A program made the position numbers and the translations under genes. A stretch of 64,000 bases of DNA from Lentzea cavernae (lineage in GTDB: Bacteria; Actinomycetota; Actinomycetes; Mycobacteriales; Pseudonocardiaceae): NCBI RefSeq assembly GCF_014653695.1, contig NZ_BNAR01000001.1, positions 930,001-994,000 of the forward strand, written 5' to 3'. Below are positions 17,092 to 25,941 of the stretch, piece by piece. The notes under the pieces are model-generated. The model was not told the DNA's origin, did no database searches, and saw nothing but the letters and a program-made list of their open reading frames with translations. The number at the start of each line of letters is the position of its first letter. Within the stretch, counting starts at the first letter, position 1.

Positions 17092-17288
17092 GAGCGCCGA
17101 GGTTAGTTCGCGCCTAAAAATAAGCCTCGGGTCGTGACCTCTTCGTTATTGACTTGCCCTCGATGACAGGCGTCTACTCTACGGCGACCAGAGGGCCACG
17201 ACGGCCTCACCCGCGATGGCACGCGCGGTCAACCTCTCCCAGCGCTCACTTGATTCTTCTCGCTTTCGTTGGAGAACAAGGAGTTTCC

Positions 17289-18947
17289 ATGAGAATGAGG
17301 CGTGTTTGCGCTGCCGTCGCCGCGACCGCCCTGGCGTTCACCGGCGCCTGTTCGGCCACCAACCCGGGCTCGGGCGGCAACGCCGCCGGGGTGCTGAACG
17401 TGGGTATGCCGAACGGACCGCAAACGGAGAACAACAACCCGTTCCTCAACTCGTCGGCGTCCTCGTCGCTCGGCTACCGGCGGTTGCTCTTCGAACCGCT
17501 GGCCATGGTCAACGAGGTCAAGGTGACCGACCAGCCGAAGCCTTGGCTGGCAACGAAGTTCACCTGGTCGGACAACTACCACAAGCTGCTGCTCACCATT
17601 CGTGACGGCGTGACGTGGTCCGACGGCAAGCCGCTGACCGCCGAGGACGTGGCGTACACCTTCGAGCTGCTCAAGAACAATCCCGGCCTGAACATCGAAG
17701 GTGTGCCGTACCAGGACATCTCGTTCTCCGGCAGCGAGGTCACCGTCGGCTTCCCGAAGTCGCAGTTCGTCAACCAGAAGAAGATCCTCGAGCAGTTCGT
17801 GGTGCCCAAGCACCAGTGGTCGACCTTCTCCAACCCGTCGACCGAGACGCTGAAGGACCCGATCGGCAGCGGCCCGTACACGCTGAAGTCGTTCACCCCG
17901 CAGACGGTGACGCTGTCGATCCGGGACAAGTACTGGCAGGAGCTCCCGAAGGTCAAGGAGCTGCGCTACACCTCCTACAGCGACAACAACGCGCAGACCA
18001 ACGCCCTCGCCACCGGCGCGGCCGAGTGGAGCTTCACGTTCATCCCCAACTACCAGGCCGCGTACACGAGCAAGGACCCGCAGAACCACAAGCTGTGGTT
18101 TCCGCCGGTGCTCGGCGTGCACGGACTGTGGTTCAACACCAAGGCGAAGCCGTGGGACGACCCCGCGCTGCGCCGCGCCGCGAACATGGTGGTGAACCGC
18201 GACGACATCTTCATGCAGGGCGAGGCGGGCTACTTCTACCCGAAGGTCGACAACATCACCGGCATCCCCACGCCGGCCGGTGAGTCGTTCATCGCCCCGC
18301 AGTTCAAGGACAAGAAGGTGACCGTCGACGTCGAAGGTGCCAAGAAGGCGCTGACCGAGGCCGGCTACACCTTCGACGGCACCACGTTGAAGGGCAAGGA
18401 CGGCGCGCCCGTCACGATCGTGCTCACCGTGCCGTCCGGGTGGTCCGACTACGTCACCGATCTGGAGATCATCAAGGACAACTTCTCCAAGATCGGCATC
18501 AACGCGACGGTGAACCTGCAGAACGCCGACGCGTGGACGAAGGCCCTCGACACCGGCGACTTCGGCGCGGCCATGCACTGGACCAACAACGGCCTGACGC
18601 TGTACGACATCTACCAGTCCATCATGGACGGTGCGCTGTACAAGCCGATCGGGACGCCCGGTGTGAACGGCAACTACGGCCGTTACGAGAACGCGGCGGC
18701 GACGAAGGCGCTGGACGACTTCGCCAACGCTCCGGACGAGTCGGTGCGCAACGCGGCCCTGCAGGAGCTGCAGAAGATCTTCGTGCAGGACATGCCGGTC
18801 ATCATCACCTCCGCCGCGAACGGTGGCGGCCAGTACAGCACCAAGAACTGGACGGGCTGGCCGAGTGACCAGGACCAGTACGCGCCCGTCCAGCCCACGC
18901 TCGAAAACGCACTCGACATCGTCATGAAGCTGAGGCCTGCCTCGTGA
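17289..18947 (+). CDS. Family 5 ABC solute-binding lipoprotein
   Basis: Encodes 552 aa. Its lipoprotein signal peptide ends in the lipobox AFTGAC (Cys at about 20). The mature protein is a family-5 (Opp/Dpp-type) solute-binding protein: [31 protein letters not shown] and [15 protein letters not shown] are typical. ATG 17289 has AAGGAG upstream. It heads a five-gene operon with 1- to 4-bp overlaps. Family-5 proteins import peptides or, in several thermophiles and actinomycetes, beta-oligosaccharides. The ROK repressor and GH3 beside it favour an oligosaccharide. Confidence 0.88.
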   Translation: MRMRRVCAAVAATALAFTGACSATNPGSGGNAAGVLNVGMPNGPQTENNNPFLNSSASSSLGYRRLLFEPLAMVNEVKVTDQPKPWLATKFTWSDNYHKLLLTIRDGVTWSDGKPLTAEDVAYTFELLKNNPGLNIEGVPYQDISFSGSEVTVGFPKSQFVNQKKILEQFVVPKHQWSTFSNPSTETLKDPIGSGPYTLKSFTPQTVTLSIRDKYWQELPKVKELRYTSYSDNNAQTNALATGAAEWSFTFIPNYQAAYTSKDPQNHKLWFPPVLGVHGLWFNTKAKPWDDPALRRAANMVVNRDDIFMQGEAGYFYPKVDNITGIPTPAGESFIAPQFKDKKVTVDVEGAKKALTEAGYTFDGTTLKGKDGAPVTIVLTVPSGWSDYVTDLEIIKDNFSKIGINATVNLQNADAWTKALDTGDFGAAMHWTNNGLTLYDIYQSIMDGALYKPIGTPGVNGNYGRYENAAATKALDDFANAPDESVRNAALQELQKIFVQDMPVIITSAANGGGQYSTKNWTGWPSDQDQYAPVQPTLENALDIVMKLRPAS

Positions 18948-19975
18948 CGGCCGAGGTAGCGCCGGCGGTCTCCGGGGTGGTCTCGACAGAGATCGTCCTG
19001 GAGGCCGACGGCCTCACCAAGCACTTCCCGATCAGGACACCCCTCGCGCGCACGGCGAAGGCCGTGCGCGCGGTCGAGGGGGTGTCGCTGCAGCTGCGCC
19101 GGGGCAGCGTCACCGCGCTCGTCGGCGAGTCGGGTTCCGGCAAGTCGACGGTCGCGCGGCTGCTCGCCCAGCTCTACCCGCTGACGTCCGGCGAGATCCG
19201 GTTGCACGGCGAAAACGTCGCCGTGCAACGGGGTTGGATGCGCGGGCGGAAGTTCCGCGCGTACTGCCGCCGGGTCCAGATGATCTTCCAGGACCCGTTC
19301 GCGTCGCTCAACCCCGTGCACACCATCCGCTACCACCTGACCAGGGCGCTCACCATCCACGGCAACCGCGGCGACGACCTGGAGAAGTCGCTCGCGGACC
19401 TGCTGACCCGAGTGCACCTCACACCCGCCGAGCGGTACCTCGACCGGTACCCGCACGAGCTCTCCGGCGGGCAACGGCAGCGCGTGGCGATCGCACGGGC
19501 GCTGGCGGCGAGCCCGGAGGTGCTGCTGGCCGACGAACCGGTGTCCATGCTGGACGTCTCGATCCGGCTCGGCGTGCTGAACCTGTTGCGGGATCTGAAA
19601 GAGCGACTGCACCTTTCGATCCTGTACATCACGCACGACATCGCGTCCGCGCGGTACTTCGCGGACGAGACGGTCGTGATGTACGCGGGCCAGGTCGTCG
19701 AGGGCGGGGAAAGCGAGACCGTCACGCAGAAGCCGGCGCACCCGTACACGCAGCTGCTGATCGAGTCCGCACCAGACCCCGACCGCCCGGCGCTGGAGGA
19801 GAAGGACGGTGGGGCCGGCGAACCCCCGTCGCTGATCGAGCCACCGCCGGGCTGTCGGTTCCACCCGCGCTGCCCGTTCGTGATGGACGTCTGCCGCACG
19901 GACGTCCCACCGCGCTTCGAGCTCGGCGACGGGCACTTCGCGGCCTGCTGGCTGTACCGGGAGGAGGCGTCGTGA
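18944..19975 (+). CDS. Opp-type ABC transporter ATPase (F-like)
   Basis: Encodes 343 aa. Walker A is GESGSGKST, the signature is [15 protein letters not shown] and Walker B is [12 protein letters not shown]. The C-terminal oligopeptide-transporter extension has the cysteine motif [10 protein letters not shown] and may hold an Fe-S cluster. GTG 18944 overlaps the lipoprotein stop by 4 bp. It pairs with the ATPase at 21830 as the second nucleotide-binding subunit of the same importer. Confidence 0.9.
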   Translation: MTAEVAPAVSGVVSTEIVLEADGLTKHFPIRTPLARTAKAVRAVEGVSLQLRRGSVTALVGESGSGKSTVARLLAQLYPLTSGEIRLHGENVAVQRGWMRGRKFRAYCRRVQMIFQDPFASLNPVHTIRYHLTRALTIHGNRGDDLEKSLADLLTRVHLTPAERYLDRYPHELSGGQRQRVAIARALAASPEVLLADEPVSMLDVSIRLGVLNLLRDLKERLHLSILYITHDIASARYFADETVVMYAGQVVEGGESETVTQKPAHPYTQLLIESAPDPDRPALEEKDGGAGEPPSLIEPPPGCRFHPRCPFVMDVCRTDVPPRFELGDGHFAACWLYREEAS

Positions 19976-20952
19976 GCTACCTCCTCAAACGCCTCGGCTT
20001 CTACCTGCTCACCGTGTGGGCGGCCGTGACGATCAACTTCTTCGTGCCGCGGATGATCCCCGGCGACCCGGTGCAGGCGCTGATCACCAAGCAGCGCGGG
20101 CAGATGACGAGCGAGGCCGTCCGGTCGCTGTACGTCCTCTTCGGACTGGACAAGGACGAGAGCCTGGCGAGCCAGTACTTCTCCTACCTCGGCCAGCTCC
20201 TGCGCGGCGACCTCGGGATGTCGTTCACCTTCTTCCCGAGCCCGGTGGCCGACGTGATCGGCGACGGGCTGCCGTGGACCGTCGGTCTGGTCGGCATCAC
20301 CACGGTGATCGGGTTCTTCCTCGGCACCGCCGCGGGCGCCCTCGTGGGCTGGCGGCGCGGCACGTGGGCGGACTCGCTGATCCCGGTCACCACGTTCGTC
20401 TCGTCGATCCCGTACTTCTGGCTGGGCCTGGTGGCGATCGCGCTGCTCACCGGTCCCGGCAGCTTCTTCCCCGCGTCGGGCGCCTACGAGATCGGCCTGG
20501 TGCCGAACTGGGACTGGCAGTTCATCGGCAGCACCGTGCAGCACGGCCTGCTGCCCGGCCTGACGATCCTGGTGTCCTCGGTCAGCGGCTGGATCCTGAG
20601 CATGCGCAACATGATGGTGACGGTGTCGTCGGACGACTACGTCACCGTCGCGCACGCCAAGGGCCTGCCCGAACGCCGGGTGATGCTCGCCTACGCCGCC
20701 CGCAACGCGTTGCTGCCCAACGTGTCCGGCTTCGCGCTGGCACTCGGGTTCATCGTCGGCGGCACCCTGCTGGTGGAGATCGTGTTCTCCTACCCCGGCC
20801 TCGGCCTGCAGCTGTTCCAGGCGGTCGGCGCCAAGGACTACCCGCTGCTGCAGGGCATCTTCCTCATCATCACGCTGTCCGTGCTGCTGGCGAACCTCCT
20901 CGCGGACGTCGCCTACCTCGCACTGGACCCGCGCACCCGCAGGGAGGGCTGA
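19972..20952 (+). CDS. Opp/Dpp-type ABC permease (B-like)
   Basis: Encodes 326 aa with about six membrane spans. The N-terminal helix ([20 protein letters not shown]) and [11 protein letters not shown] are typical of DppB/OppB, and the EAA-like loop reads [30 protein letters not shown] 19972 overlaps the preceding stop by 4 bp. It forms the channel with the next permease. Confidence 0.9.
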   Translation: MSYLLKRLGFYLLTVWAAVTINFFVPRMIPGDPVQALITKQRGQMTSEAVRSLYVLFGLDKDESLASQYFSYLGQLLRGDLGMSFTFFPSPVADVIGDGLPWTVGLVGITTVIGFFLGTAAGALVGWRRGTWADSLIPVTTFVSSIPYFWLGLVAIALLTGPGSFFPASGAYEIGLVPNWDWQFIGSTVQHGLLPGLTILVSSVSGWILSMRNMMVTVSSDDYVTVAHAKGLPERRVMLAYAARNALLPNVSGFALALGFIVGGTLLVEIVFSYPGLGLQLFQAVGAKDYPLLQGIFLIITLSVLLANLLADVAYLALDPRTRREG

Positions 20953-21833
20953 TGCGCAGCAACCCCAAGGCGCTCACCGGTCTCGTGGCGCTCGGCTTCT
21001 TCGTCCTGCTCGCCGTCGTCGGTCCGTGGCTCGCGCCGTTCGACCCGTCGATGCGCAGCAACGACCTGTTGCAGCCGCCGTCGCCGTCGCACTGGTTCGG
21101 CACGACCCACCTGGGCCAGGACATCTTCAGCCAGGTCCTGGTCGGCACCCGCAGCGTCGTGTTCGTCGGCGCGGTGGCGGGCCTCGTCGCCACGGTGCTG
21201 TCGGTGCTGGTCGGCGTCTCCGCCGGGTACCTCAGCGGGTCGGCCGGCGAAGGGCTTTCCGCGCTGTCCAACGTGTTCCTGGTGATCCCGGCACTGCCGT
21301 TGATCGTCATCATCACCTCGTCGCTGCCCGAGACGAGCAACCTCACGATCGCGCTGGTGATCGGCCTGACGGCGTGGGCGTGGAACGCGCGGGTGCTGCG
21401 CGCGCAAACGTTGTCGTTGCGCCGCAGGGACTACGTGGAGGCGGCACGGGCGAACGGCGAGTCGACCTGGCGGATCATCCTGTTCGAGATCATGCCGAAC
21501 CTGACCGCCGTCATCGCGTCCGGGTTCGTCGGCACGGTGCTGTTCGCGGTGATCTCCGAGATCACGCTGGCGTTCATCGGCGTGTCCGACGCGGGCGGCT
21601 GGAACTGGGGCACTGTCCTGTACTGGGCCCAGTCGCAGCAGGCCCTCACGCAGGGCGCGTGGTGGTGGTTCGTCCCGGCCGGCCTCGCGATCGCGTTGCT
21701 CGGCACGGCGCTGTCCCTGGTCAACTTCGGCATCGACGAGTACGTCAACCCGCGCCTGCGCACCCGTTCCTCGACGCGGGGCGTGCGGATGCGCGTCGGC
21801 TTCACCCCCGTGCTCGCCAAGGAGTCGTCATGA
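20952..21833 (+). CDS. Opp/Dpp-type ABC permease (C-like)
   Basis: Encodes 293 aa. A DppC/OppC-type N-terminus (VGPWLAPFDPSM and HWFGTTHLGQDIFSQVLVGTR) is followed by five or six membrane helices. The EAA-like loop YVEAARANGESTWRIILFEIMPN is present. The ATG overlaps the upstream TGA by one base (TGATG). Third membrane-complex gene of the importer operon. Confidence 0.9.
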   Translation: MRSNPKALTGLVALGFFVLLAVVGPWLAPFDPSMRSNDLLQPPSPSHWFGTTHLGQDIFSQVLVGTRSVVFVGAVAGLVATVLSVLVGVSAGYLSGSAGEGLSALSNVFLVIPALPLIVIITSSLPETSNLTIALVIGLTAWAWNARVLRAQTLSLRRRDYVEAARANGESTWRIILFEIMPNLTAVIASGFVGTVLFAVISEITLAFIGVSDAGGWNWGTVLYWAQSQQALTQGAWWWFVPAGLAIALLGTALSLVNFGIDEYVNPRLRTRSSTRGVRMRVGFTPVLAKESS

Positions 21834-22816
21834 AAGAACGCATTCTCGAGGTGCGCGGGCTGAACGTCGACTACGGCATGGGACCCGAGTCCGTGCGCGC
21901 CGTCCGCGACGTCGACCTGACGCTGCACCGCGGCGAAGTCCTGGGCCTGGCAGGGGAATCCGGCAGCGGCAAGTCCACTCTGGCCTACGGCATGACCCGG
22001 CTGCTGCCCCCGCCGGGCATCGTCGCGGGCGGCGAGGTGATCTACCACCTCGACGACGGCACGACCGTCGACCTGCTGCGCATCCGCGACGCGGACCTGC
22101 GTCGGCTGCGCTGGTCGGAGATCGCCATCGTGTTCCAGGGCGCGATCAACTCGCTCAACCCGGTGCAGCGGATCTCGACCCAGCTCGTCGACGTGCTCAA
22201 GGCGCACTCGGCCTCGACCCCGCGTGCGCGCCTGGACCGGGCACGCGAACTGCTCACCCTGGTCGGCATCGCCTCGGACCGGCTGAACAGCTACCCGCAC
22301 CAGCTCTCCGGCGGGATGCGGCAGCGCGTGATGATCGCGATGGCGCTCGCCCTGGAACCGCGCGTGGTGATCATGGACGAGCCGACGACCGCGCTGGACG
22401 TGGTGGTGCAGCGGCAGATCCTGCGCACGCTCGTCGACCTGCGCGAACGCCTCGGGTTCTCGGTCGTGTTCATCACGCACGACCTGTCGCTGCTGGTCGA
22501 GTTCTCGGACCGGATCGCGATCATGTACGCGGGCCAGGTCGTCGAGGAGGCGGCGTCGGCCGACCTGTACCGCACTCCCCTGCACCCCTACAGCGACGGG
22601 TTGCTGCAGTCGTTCCCGGCGTTGAAGGGCCCGAAGCGCGAGCTGTCCGGCATCGCGGGGTCGCCGCCGGACCTGCGGATGATGCCGAGCGGGTGCCCGT
22701 TCCACCCGCGGTGTGCCCGCGCCATGGACGTCTGCGGCCAGCAGACTCCGGTGCTGGGGCAGAGCAGGGCGGGTCGTTCGGTGGCCTGCTGGTTGCACCC
22801 CGTGTCGGTCGGCTGA
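21830..22816 (+). CDS. Opp-type ABC transporter ATPase (D-like)
   Basis: Encodes 328 aa. Walker A is GESGSGKST, the signature [15 protein letters not shown], Walker [13 protein letters not shown]. The C-terminal oligopeptide-transporter extension holds [18 protein letters not shown] 21830 overlaps the permease stop by 4 bp. Last gene of the importer operon; it differs from the ATPase at 18944, as in other two-ATPase Opp systems. Confidence 0.9.
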   Translation: MKERILEVRGLNVDYGMGPESVRAVRDVDLTLHRGEVLGLAGESGSGKSTLAYGMTRLLPPPGIVAGGEVIYHLDDGTTVDLLRIRDADLRRLRWSEIAIVFQGAINSLNPVQRISTQLVDVLKAHSASTPRARLDRARELLTLVGIASDRLNSYPHQLSGGMRQRVMIAMALALEPRVVIMDEPTTALDVVVQRQILRTLVDLRERLGFSVVFITHDLSLLVEFSDRIAIMYAGQVVEEAASADLYRTPLHPYSDGLLQSFPALKGPKRELSGIAGSPPDLRMMPSGCPFHPRCARAMDVCGQQTPVLGQSRAGRSVACWLHPVSVG

Positions 22817-22880
22817 CACCGATGACGTTCCTGAGTCGCTTCACCCCCGAGCATCGCCCGCACCACGGGACGGCGGGCCC

Positions 22881-23429
22881 TCAGGAGGCGGCGAGGAGCG
22901 TCTCCGCCTGGTCGCGGGCGACGCGGACGGGATCGGTGAAGGTGTTGAGCCCGTTGGCGACGAGCGCTCCCTCGTGCAGCAGCATGAGGGTCTGCGCCAA
23001 CTGCTCCGGGTGCGGCGCGATGTCCCGGACCAGGTCGGCGAACAGGGCGAGCATCCACTTCTTCTGCCCGATGATGATCGGGTGCGCGGGGTGCGAGGAG
23101 TCGCTGATCTCCGCGTGGGCGTTGACCATGCTGCACCCCTTGCGGCTGTGCTCGGCCGCCCAGGCGCGGGTCGCGTCGAAGACGGCCAGGACGCGGGCGC
23201 GGGGTTCCTGCACGGCGTCGAGGTGTCCGGCCAGGAACACGCGCCAGCGCTCGTCGCGGTCGGCCAGGTACTCCACGACGATCTGCTCCTTGGAGCCGAA
23301 CCGGTCGTAGAGCGTCTTCTTGGTCACCCCGGCCTCCGCGGCGATCAGGTCGACGCCGACAGCGTGGATCCCGCGCTCGTAGAACAGCCTTCCCGCGGCC
23401 TCCAGGGCACGGCGTGAGGCCGGGGTCAT
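22881..23429 (-). CDS. TetR-family regulator of the divergent DMT exporter
   Basis: Encodes 182 aa. The HTH at about 8-50 includes AAGRLFYERGIHAVGVDLIA and GVTKKTLYDRFGSKEQI. ATG 23429 is preferred; an upstream GTG has GGAGG only 1 nt before it. Between this gene and the divergent DMT exporter lie two inverted copies of a 16-bp element, the classic arrangement for a TetR that represses both itself and an efflux gene. Confidence 0.85.
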   Translation of the reverse strand: MTPASRRALEAAGRLFYERGIHAVGVDLIAAEAGVTKKTLYDRFGSKEQIVVEYLADRDERWRVFLAGHLDAVQEPRARVLAVFDATRAWAAEHSRKGCSMVNAHAEISDSSHPAHPIIIGQKKWMLALFADLVRDIAPHPEQLAQTLMLLHEGALVANGLNTFTDPVRVARDQAETLLAAS

Positions 23430-23455
23430 GACAATCCGCCTGATCACACCTCCAG

Positions 23456-23497
23456 TATACCGATCTGTATAGTCGACCGGGTATACAGATCGGTATA
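23456..23497. promoter_or_regulatory. Paired TetR operators between TetR and DMT genes
   Basis: TATACCGATCTGTATA (23456-23471) and its exact reverse complement TATACAGATCGGTATA (23482-23497) are 26 bp apart centre to centre. Each is itself nearly palindromic. Confidence 0.8.
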
Positions 23498-23511
23498 GGG
23501 AGGTGTGGTGG

Positions 23512-24390
23512 GTGAAGTACCTGCTCTCGGCCGCTTTCGTGCTCTGCTGGAGCTCCGGGTTCATCGGGGCCAAGCTCGGGACGGGGAGCGCGTCCGCCAT
23601 CACGGTCCTGATGTGGCGGTTCCTGCCGCTCGCCGTCGTCCTGCTCGCGTTCGCCGTCGTGAAGAAGTCGTGGCAGGGCCTCACGGCGCGGGACGTGGGC
23701 CGTCAGGCGTTGATCGGAGTCCTGTCGCAGAGCGGCTACGTGCTCACCGTGTACTACGCGATCCAGCTCGGCGTCTCCAGCGGCACCACGGCCCTGATCG
23801 ACGGTGTGCAGCCGCTCGTCGCCGGAGCGCTGGCCGGGCCGCTGCTGCACCAGTACGTCTCACGCCGGCAGTGGCTCGGACTGTGCCTGGGCGTGGGCGG
23901 CGTCGTGATCGTCACCGGGGCCGACGCCGCGGCCACCAGCGGAGTGGCCTGGTGGGCCTACCTCATCCCGTTCGCCGGCATGGTGTCGTTGGTGGCGGCC
24001 ACGTTTCTCGAAGGCCGGTCGCGGACGGAGGTCGCGCCCGCGGTGGCGATGACCACGCACTGCCTCACGAGCGCCGTCGTCTTCACCGCGCTCGCCGTGG
24101 GCACGGGCACCGCCCTCCCGCCTGCCGACCCGGCGTTCTGGGGCACGATCGCCTGGCTCGTCGTCTTCCCGACCTTCGGCGGGTACGGACTCTACTGGAT
24201 CATCCTGCGCCGCGAAGGGGTCACCGAGGTGAACACGCTGATGTTCCTCATGGCTCCCGTCACGGCCGTGTGGGGCGCTTTGATGTTCGGCGAGCCGTTC
24301 GGTGTTCAGACCGCGCTGGGCCTCGCCCTCGGTCTCACGGCCGTGGTCATCGTGCAGCGCAACCACAAGTCAGTCGCCGCGCACGCGTAG
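23512..24390 (+). CDS. EamA/DMT-superfamily transporter
   Basis: Encodes 292 aa with about ten hydrophobic helices in two EamA repeats. The start of the first repeat is LCWSSGFIGAKLG, and the second repeat ends in VMFGEP-like LMFGEPFGVQTALGLALG. GTG 23512 has GGGAGG 8 nt upstream; an earlier GTG at 23503 has no room for one. It probably exports a metabolite or drug. Its last 21 bases overlap the convergent TetR gene at 24370. Confidence 0.87.
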   Translation: MKYLLSAAFVLCWSSGFIGAKLGTGSASAITVLMWRFLPLAVVLLAFAVVKKSWQGLTARDVGRQALIGVLSQSGYVLTVYYAIQLGVSSGTTALIDGVQPLVAGALAGPLLHQYVSRRQWLGLCLGVGGVVIVTGADAAATSGVAWWAYLIPFAGMVSLVAATFLEGRSRTEVAPAVAMTTHCLTSAVVFTALAVGTGTALPPADPAFWGTIAWLVVFPTFGGYGLYWIILRREGVTEVNTLMFLMAPVTAVWGALMFGEPFGVQTALGLALGLTAVVIVQRNHKSVAAHA

Positions 24391-24984
24391 GCCGTCGAAC
24401 GCCACCGTCGCCACGGTGGCCGCGAGATCCGCGGCGCTGAGACCGCCCTGCGGCCGGTACCACTCGATGAGCGAGTTGACCATGCCGAACAGCAGCCTGG
24501 TCGTCATCGCCGGGTCGACGTCCGGGCGGAGATCCCCCTCGGCCGCCGCGTCGGCCACCAGGGCGGTGACGATCTGGTCGAACTCGCGGCGGCGGGCGAG
24601 CGCCTCGCGTTCGGTCTCGCTGTTGCCGCGCACGCGCAGGAGAAGCGTCACGAACGGCAGCTGCTCGACCAGGACCGTGACGCTGCCGCGGACGAGGTGT
24701 TCGAGGCGGTCTACCGCACGGCCTTCGACGGCGTCGAGCTTGGCGACCTCGGCGAACAGCCCGTCCAGCGCGCGGTCGACGGCGAGGCGCAGCAACGCCT
24801 CCTTGCCGGGAACGTGGTGGTAGATGGCGGACTTCGTGACCCCCAGGCGGTTCGCCAGGTCCTGGATGCTCGTGCCGTCGTAACCGCGCTCGTAGAACAG
24901 CTCCGCGGCGGCCATGAGCAGCGTCTCCAGGTCGTAGCCCGGGCGGCCGCGGCGCCTCGTTCCGCCGCTCTCCGTCGTGGTCAT
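24370..24984 (-). CDS. TetR-family regulator, PaaR-like candidate
   Basis: Encodes 204 aa. The HTH reads GTSIQDLANRLGVTKSAIYHHVPGKEAL. This SAIYHHVxGKE form is typical of acyl-CoA-responsive TetR proteins such as actinobacterial PaaR. It sits downstream of paaH on the same strand (40-nt gap), next to paaZ, and may sense phenylacetyl-CoA. A candidate operator lies in the paaH/paaZ intergenic region. Confidence 0.8.
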   Translation of the reverse strand: MTTTESGGTRRRGRPGYDLETLLMAAAELFYERGYDGTSIQDLANRLGVTKSAIYHHVPGKEALLRLAVDRALDGLFAEVAKLDAVEGRAVDRLEHLVRGSVTVLVEQLPFVTLLLRVRGNSETEREALARRREFDQIVTALVADAAAEGDLRPDVDPAMTTRLLFGMVNSLIEWYRPQGGLSAADLAATVATVAFDGLRVRGD

Positions 24985-25024
24985 GCCGTGCAGTCTCCCA
25001 GGCCCCAGGTGCGAGCCGGTGTGC

Positions 25025-25846
25025 TCACCACCGGTAGAACCCCTCCCTCGTCTTGCGGCCGAGCTGCCCGGCCTCGACCTTGTCCCGCAACAGCTGTGGC
25101 GGGGTGAAGCGCGGGCCGAGTTCGCGTTCGAGGTGCTCGGCGATCGCGAGGCGCACGTCGAGACCGACGATGTCGGTGGTGCGCAACGGTCCCACCGGAT
25201 GCCGGTAGCCGAGAGTCATGGCGCTGTCGATGTCCTCAGCGGACGCGACGCCCTCCTGCACCATCCGCATGGCCTCCAAGGCGATCGCGACACCCAGGCG
25301 GCTGCTCGCGAACCCCGGTGAGTCCCGCACGGTGATCGCGTGCTTTCCCAGGCCGCGCACCCATTCCTGCGCCCGCTCGACCAGCGCGGACGGGGTCCGC
25401 TCGCCCACCACGACCTCGACGAGGTCGCTCGCGGGCACGGGGTTGAAGAAGTGCAGTCCGATGAGGACGGACGGGTCGGGCAGCGCCCCTGCCAGCACGT
25501 CGATCGACAACGAGCTGGTGTTGGTGCCGATCACGGCGCCCGGTGCGGACCGCGCGATGCTCGCGAGCACGGAGTGCTTCAGCTCGACCAGTTCGGGGAC
25601 GGCCTCCACCACCAGCGGCAGCCCGGACAGCAGCGCGGGGTCGGTGACCACGGTGACGGTGCCGCCGACCGCGACGCCCTTCTCGGCGGCCTTGGCGAGG
25701 CTCTTCTCCACGCGGGCACGGGCGGCGTCGGCTGCGGCGTCGGTCTCCACGACCGTGACGGTGCTCCCGGCCACCGCGAACGCGTGGGCGATGCCGGCGC
25801 CCATTCGTCCGCCGCCGTACACGCCGACAGCTGCGGGAACGGTCAT
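25025..25846 (-). CDS. paaH: 3-hydroxyacyl-CoA dehydrogenase (PaaH-type)
   Basis: Encodes 273 aa. A Rossmann motif (GVYGGGRMGAGIAHAFA) is followed by the catalytic region IGLHFFNPVPASDLVEVV, with the catalytic His in HFFNPV, and a C-terminal dimerisation domain with GYRHPVGPLRTTDIVGLD. It oxidises 3-hydroxyadipyl-CoA in phenylacetate breakdown, or 3-hydroxybutyryl-CoA more generally. It is divergent from paaZ, which makes the phenylacetate role likely. Confidence 0.85.
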   Translation of the reverse strand: MTVPAAVGVYGGGRMGAGIAHAFAVAGSTVTVVETDAAADAARARVEKSLAKAAEKGVAVGGTVTVVTDPALLSGLPLVVEAVPELVELKHSVLASIARSAPGAVIGTNTSSLSIDVLAGALPDPSVLIGLHFFNPVPASDLVEVVVGERTPSALVERAQEWVRGLGKHAITVRDSPGFASSRLGVAIALEAMRMVQEGVASAEDIDSAMTLGYRHPVGPLRTTDIVGLDVRLAIAEHLERELGPRFTPPQLLRDKVEAGQLGRKTREGFYRW

Positions 25847-25869
25847 CAGGAACTCCTCGCCGATTTACT

Positions 25870-25881
25870 GACCGAACGGTC
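25870..25881. promoter_or_regulatory. Candidate PaaR operator
   Basis: GACCG-AA-CGGTC is an inverted repeat with a 2-nt centre, placed between the divergent paaH and paaZ starts. Assignment to the TetR at 24370 is inferred. Confidence 0.5.
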
Positions 25882-25941
25882 TGTTATACAGTGGCACGCG
25901 AGAGCCGCGAAGGGCAACAGTCTCCGAAGGGAACCCCGCAA

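Noticed and set aside
17103..17117. TTAG-N7-CTAA as ROK operator
   Set aside because: Only 4-bp arms; mentioned under the ROK gene but too weak to list as a site.
22856..22878. Hairpin GCCCGC-N11-GCGGGC between the ABC operon and TetR
   Set aside because: The 6-bp stem with an 11-nt loop is no better than expected by chance at this GC content.
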